Program-made: the position numbers and the translations under genes
Part shown: in pieces, positions 41,948 to 43,809 of the stretch
Layout: each line of letters starts with the position of its first letter
How positions within the stretch are numbered: the stretch's first letter is position 1
Assembly (NCBI RefSeq): GCF_943193095.1
Contig: NZ_CALPCV010000021.1
Location: 1 to 43,809, forward strand
DNA: 43,809 nucleotides
DNA from: Parasutterella muris
GTDB lineage: Bacteria > Pseudomonadota > Gammaproteobacteria > Burkholderiales > Burkholderiaceae_F
Direction: 5' to 3'
Notes under the pieces: model-generated
What the model saw: only the letters and a program-made list of their open reading frames with translations
Told to the model about the DNA's origin: nothing
Databases searched by the model: none

Positions 41948-43555
41948 TCAAAGCTGCGGGCCGTAAGCTTCAAGGCGCCTACACTCCTCATTGGTCTTAG
42001 AGAACTTCTTGAAATTCTCAATGAATTGTTTTGCAAGCGCCCGGGCGCGTTTATCCCATTCGGCAGGATCCGCATAAGTATTACGGGGGTCTAGAATTTC
42101 GTTGTGGGCGCCTTCGCAGTACTTTGGAATGACCAAATTGAAATACGGGATTGTCACGGTTTCAGAGTTAAGGATGGATCCGGAGAGGATGTCATCGATA
42201 ATCGCACGCGTATCTTTAATCGAGATACGTTTGCCGGAACCGTTCCAGCCGGTATTTACCAGATAAACATGAGCGTTGTTGGCTCTGGCCTTGCGCGAAA
42301 GTTCCTTAGCGTATTTGAACGGATGCAGTGAGAGGAAAGCCGCGCCGAAGCAGGCCGAGAAGGTCGGTTTCGGTTCAGTGATTCCTCTTTCGGTTCCGGC
42401 AAGTTTGCTGGTGTAGCCGGAAAGGAAGTAATACATTGCCTGATCCGCTGTCAGAATCGACACCGGAGGCAGCACACCGTAGGCGTCAGCGGAAAGGAAA
42501 ATAATTTCTTTCGCGTGCGGTCCCTTTGAGATCGGCTTAACGATGTTTTCGATATGGCAGATCGGATAAGAGACGCGGGTGTTTTCGGTAAGGCTTGAAT
42601 CATTGAAATCGATTTTCCCTGCCTCATCCACAATTACGTTTTCGAGCAATGCGTTAGGACGAATCGCCTTATAGATATCGGGTTCGGAATCCTTATCGAG
42701 ATGAATGACTTTCGCGTAGCAGCCGCCCTCGTAATTAAAGATGCCCTCATCGTCCCAGCCATGTTCATCATCGCCGATGAGAAGGCGTTTCGGGTCTGTC
42801 GACAGTGTCGTTTTACCGGTGCCTGAGAGACCGAAGAAGATTGCGGTATTGGTTTTATCCAAATCCGTGTTGGCTGAGCAGTGCATTGACGCGATATGGC
42901 GAAGCGGATTGAGGTAGTTCATCACCGAGAACATTCCTTTTTTCATTTCGCCGCCATACCAGGTATTGAGGATGACCTGCATTTTTTCTTTAAGGTTGAA
43001 GACCACTGCGGTTTCGCTGTGCAAACCGAGTTCCTTAAAGTTTTCCACTTTTGCCTTACTGGCGGTCAGAACAAGAAAATCCGGCTCGCCGAAGTTTTCC
43101 AATTCTTCCTTGGTCGGGCGGATAAACATGTTGGTGACGAAGTGGGCCTGCCAAGCGACCTCCATAATGAAGCGAACTTTCAAACGCGTACTTTCGTTTG
43201 CGCCGCAGAAGGCGTCGACAACATAAAGTTTTTTATGAGAGAGTTCATTAGCGGCTTTGTCTTTCAGTTCTTTCCAAGTCGCTTCGCTGATCGGTTTATT
43301 ATCATTTTTGTACTCTTCTGATGTCCACCAAACTGTGTCTTTTGAGACATCATCCATCACAATGAATTTGTCCTTGGGGGAGCGGCCGGTATATTCGCCT
43401 GTAAGAACGTTCATGGCACCTAGTTCTGTCAGAACGCCCTTTTCATATCCGGTCAGACCCTCAGCGGTTTCTTCGCTGCGCAGGGTATCGTAAGAAGGGT
43501 TGTAAATGATTTCCTTGACGTCAGTTATGCCGTACTTTGATAAATCTAATGTCAT
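41948..43555 (-). CDS. pckA: Phosphoenolpyruvate carboxykinase (ATP)
   Basis: 535 residues, standard for the ATP-dependent enzyme. The P-loop is GLSGTGKTTLS, followed by the metal and PEP region with ERGITEPKPTFSACFGAAFL. Near the N-terminus NVLTGEYTGRSPKDKF is family-typical. It interconverts oxaloacetate plus ATP with PEP plus CO2 and ADP. In anaerobes it can run toward oxaloacetate for succinate formation, or the other way for gluconeogenesis; neither is fixed by the sequence. A plausible promoter lies at 43641-43669. Confidence 0.96.
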   Translation of the reverse strand: MTLDLSKYGITDVKEIIYNPSYDTLRSEETAEGLTGYEKGVLTELGAMNVLTGEYTGRSPKDKFIVMDDVSKDTVWWTSEEYKNDNKPISEATWKELKDKAANELSHKKLYVVDAFCGANESTRLKVRFIMEVAWQAHFVTNMFIRPTKEELENFGEPDFLVLTASKAKVENFKELGLHSETAVVFNLKEKMQVILNTWYGGEMKKGMFSVMNYLNPLRHIASMHCSANTDLDKTNTAIFFGLSGTGKTTLSTDPKRLLIGDDEHGWDDEGIFNYEGGCYAKVIHLDKDSEPDIYKAIRPNALLENVIVDEAGKIDFNDSSLTENTRVSYPICHIENIVKPISKGPHAKEIIFLSADAYGVLPPVSILTADQAMYYFLSGYTSKLAGTERGITEPKPTFSACFGAAFLSLHPFKYAKELSRKARANNAHVYLVNTGWNGSGKRISIKDTRAIIDDILSGSILNSETVTIPYFNLVIPKYCEGAHNEILDPRNTYADPAEWDKRARALAKQFIENFKKFSKTNEECRRLEAYGPQL

Positions 43556-43640
43556 GGCTGTATCTTCTTTAAAAAATTGTCTTGCGTAAACAGCCGGTCA
43601 ATTCCGCAAAAAAACAGCGGGCTGGCCAGCTAAGCAGTAA

Positions 43641-43669
43641 ATTTTACCACTGCTGTAACTTTTTGTAAT
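43641..43669 (-). promoter_or_regulatory. Probable pckA promoter
   Basis: On the minus strand -35 ATTACA (43669-43664), a 17-base spacer and -10 TAAAAT (43646-43641). The start would be near 43635, leaving a leader of about 80 bases that contains a small CCGC/GCGG stem (43604-43620). Confidence 0.45.
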
Positions 43670-43809
43670 ATTTTTAAATGATTCGTTACGCTCGTCGACA
43701 GCCTGAGCATATCTGTTGATGAATGATTATCCAGCTACATGAAAATTAAAAGAAAATTTAAGGATTTTTCTTTTGAAATAAGCTTCGGAAATGGAACTCC
43801 CTCTTCGGT

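Noticed and set aside
1..43809. CRISPR arrays, insertion sequences, phage genes, rRNA
   Set aside because: No regularly spaced repeats, transposase or integrase motifs, or rRNA-like stretches were seen on reading through the window.

Overview
The window looks like chromosome from an anaerobic gut-type betaproteobacterium, most likely Sutterellaceae (Sutterella/Parasutterella-like). That is inferred from the tig-clpP-clpX-lon cluster, a hup gene followed by tRNA-Val and tRNA-Asp, and an asaccharolytic gene set: a DASS carboxylate carrier, a TRAP transporter, L-serine deaminase, two NSS amino-acid carriers and ATP-dependent PEP carboxykinase. There is no phage, insertion sequence or CRISPR array. 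Base composition and gene style are uniform throughout.

Layout. 1-2.1 kb: the end of an unknown gene, then two identical tRNA-Asp genes flanking a Ste24-like membrane protein that has lost its zinc-binding histidines. 2.4-6.0 kb: a DASS anion transporter behind a palindromic promoter, a lipoprotein and a DUF945-like exported protein. 6.1-8.0 kb (minus): an M20-type hydrolase and a TusA-like protein behind a leader containing a tiny ORF and a strong terminator. 8.2-11.3 kb: tandem NSS symporters and a small unknown protein. 11.5-15.5 kb (minus): a large autotransporter with a C9 tract at its extreme 5' end, which puts it out of frame with its only good start codon. 15.9-21.1 kb: an RND efflux pump and its adaptor, with a divergent AraC regulator. 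21.1-26.2 kb: rmuC, sdaA, yihY, then hup-tRNA-Val-tRNA-Asp. 26.3-33.3 kb (minus): an unknown gene, then the proteostasis cluster transcribed tig-clpP-clpX-lon, with a sigma-32-like promoter at lon. 33.5-34.4 kb: an unannotated 47-residue membrane protein and three tRNA-Gln genes. 34.7-36.1 kb (minus): MTA/SAH nucleosidase and a purine-type phosphoribosyltransferase. 36.2-39.4 kb: a TRAP operon (SBP, DctQ, DctM) behind a structured leader that ends in a terminator-like stem. 39.4-43.6 kb (minus): hotdog thioesterase, MATE exporter, helix-hairpin-helix DUF4332 protein and pckA.

How the genes fit together. Organic and amino acids enter through the DASS, TRAP and NSS carriers. Serine is deaminated to pyruvate by SdaA, and PckA links oxaloacetate to PEP. 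MtnN releases adenine that the neighbouring phosphoribosyltransferase could recapture. RND and MATE pumps give export capacity, and Lon/ClpXP/trigger factor/HU form the housekeeping core.

The most notable observations are the probably phase-variable autotransporter (read here in the OFF frame), two structured RNA leaders (upstream of tusA and of dctP), the pseudo-protease between the tRNA-Asp genes, and active-site substitutions in the M20 hydrolase and the thioesterase. All functional calls come from reading motifs by eye; no database search was possible.
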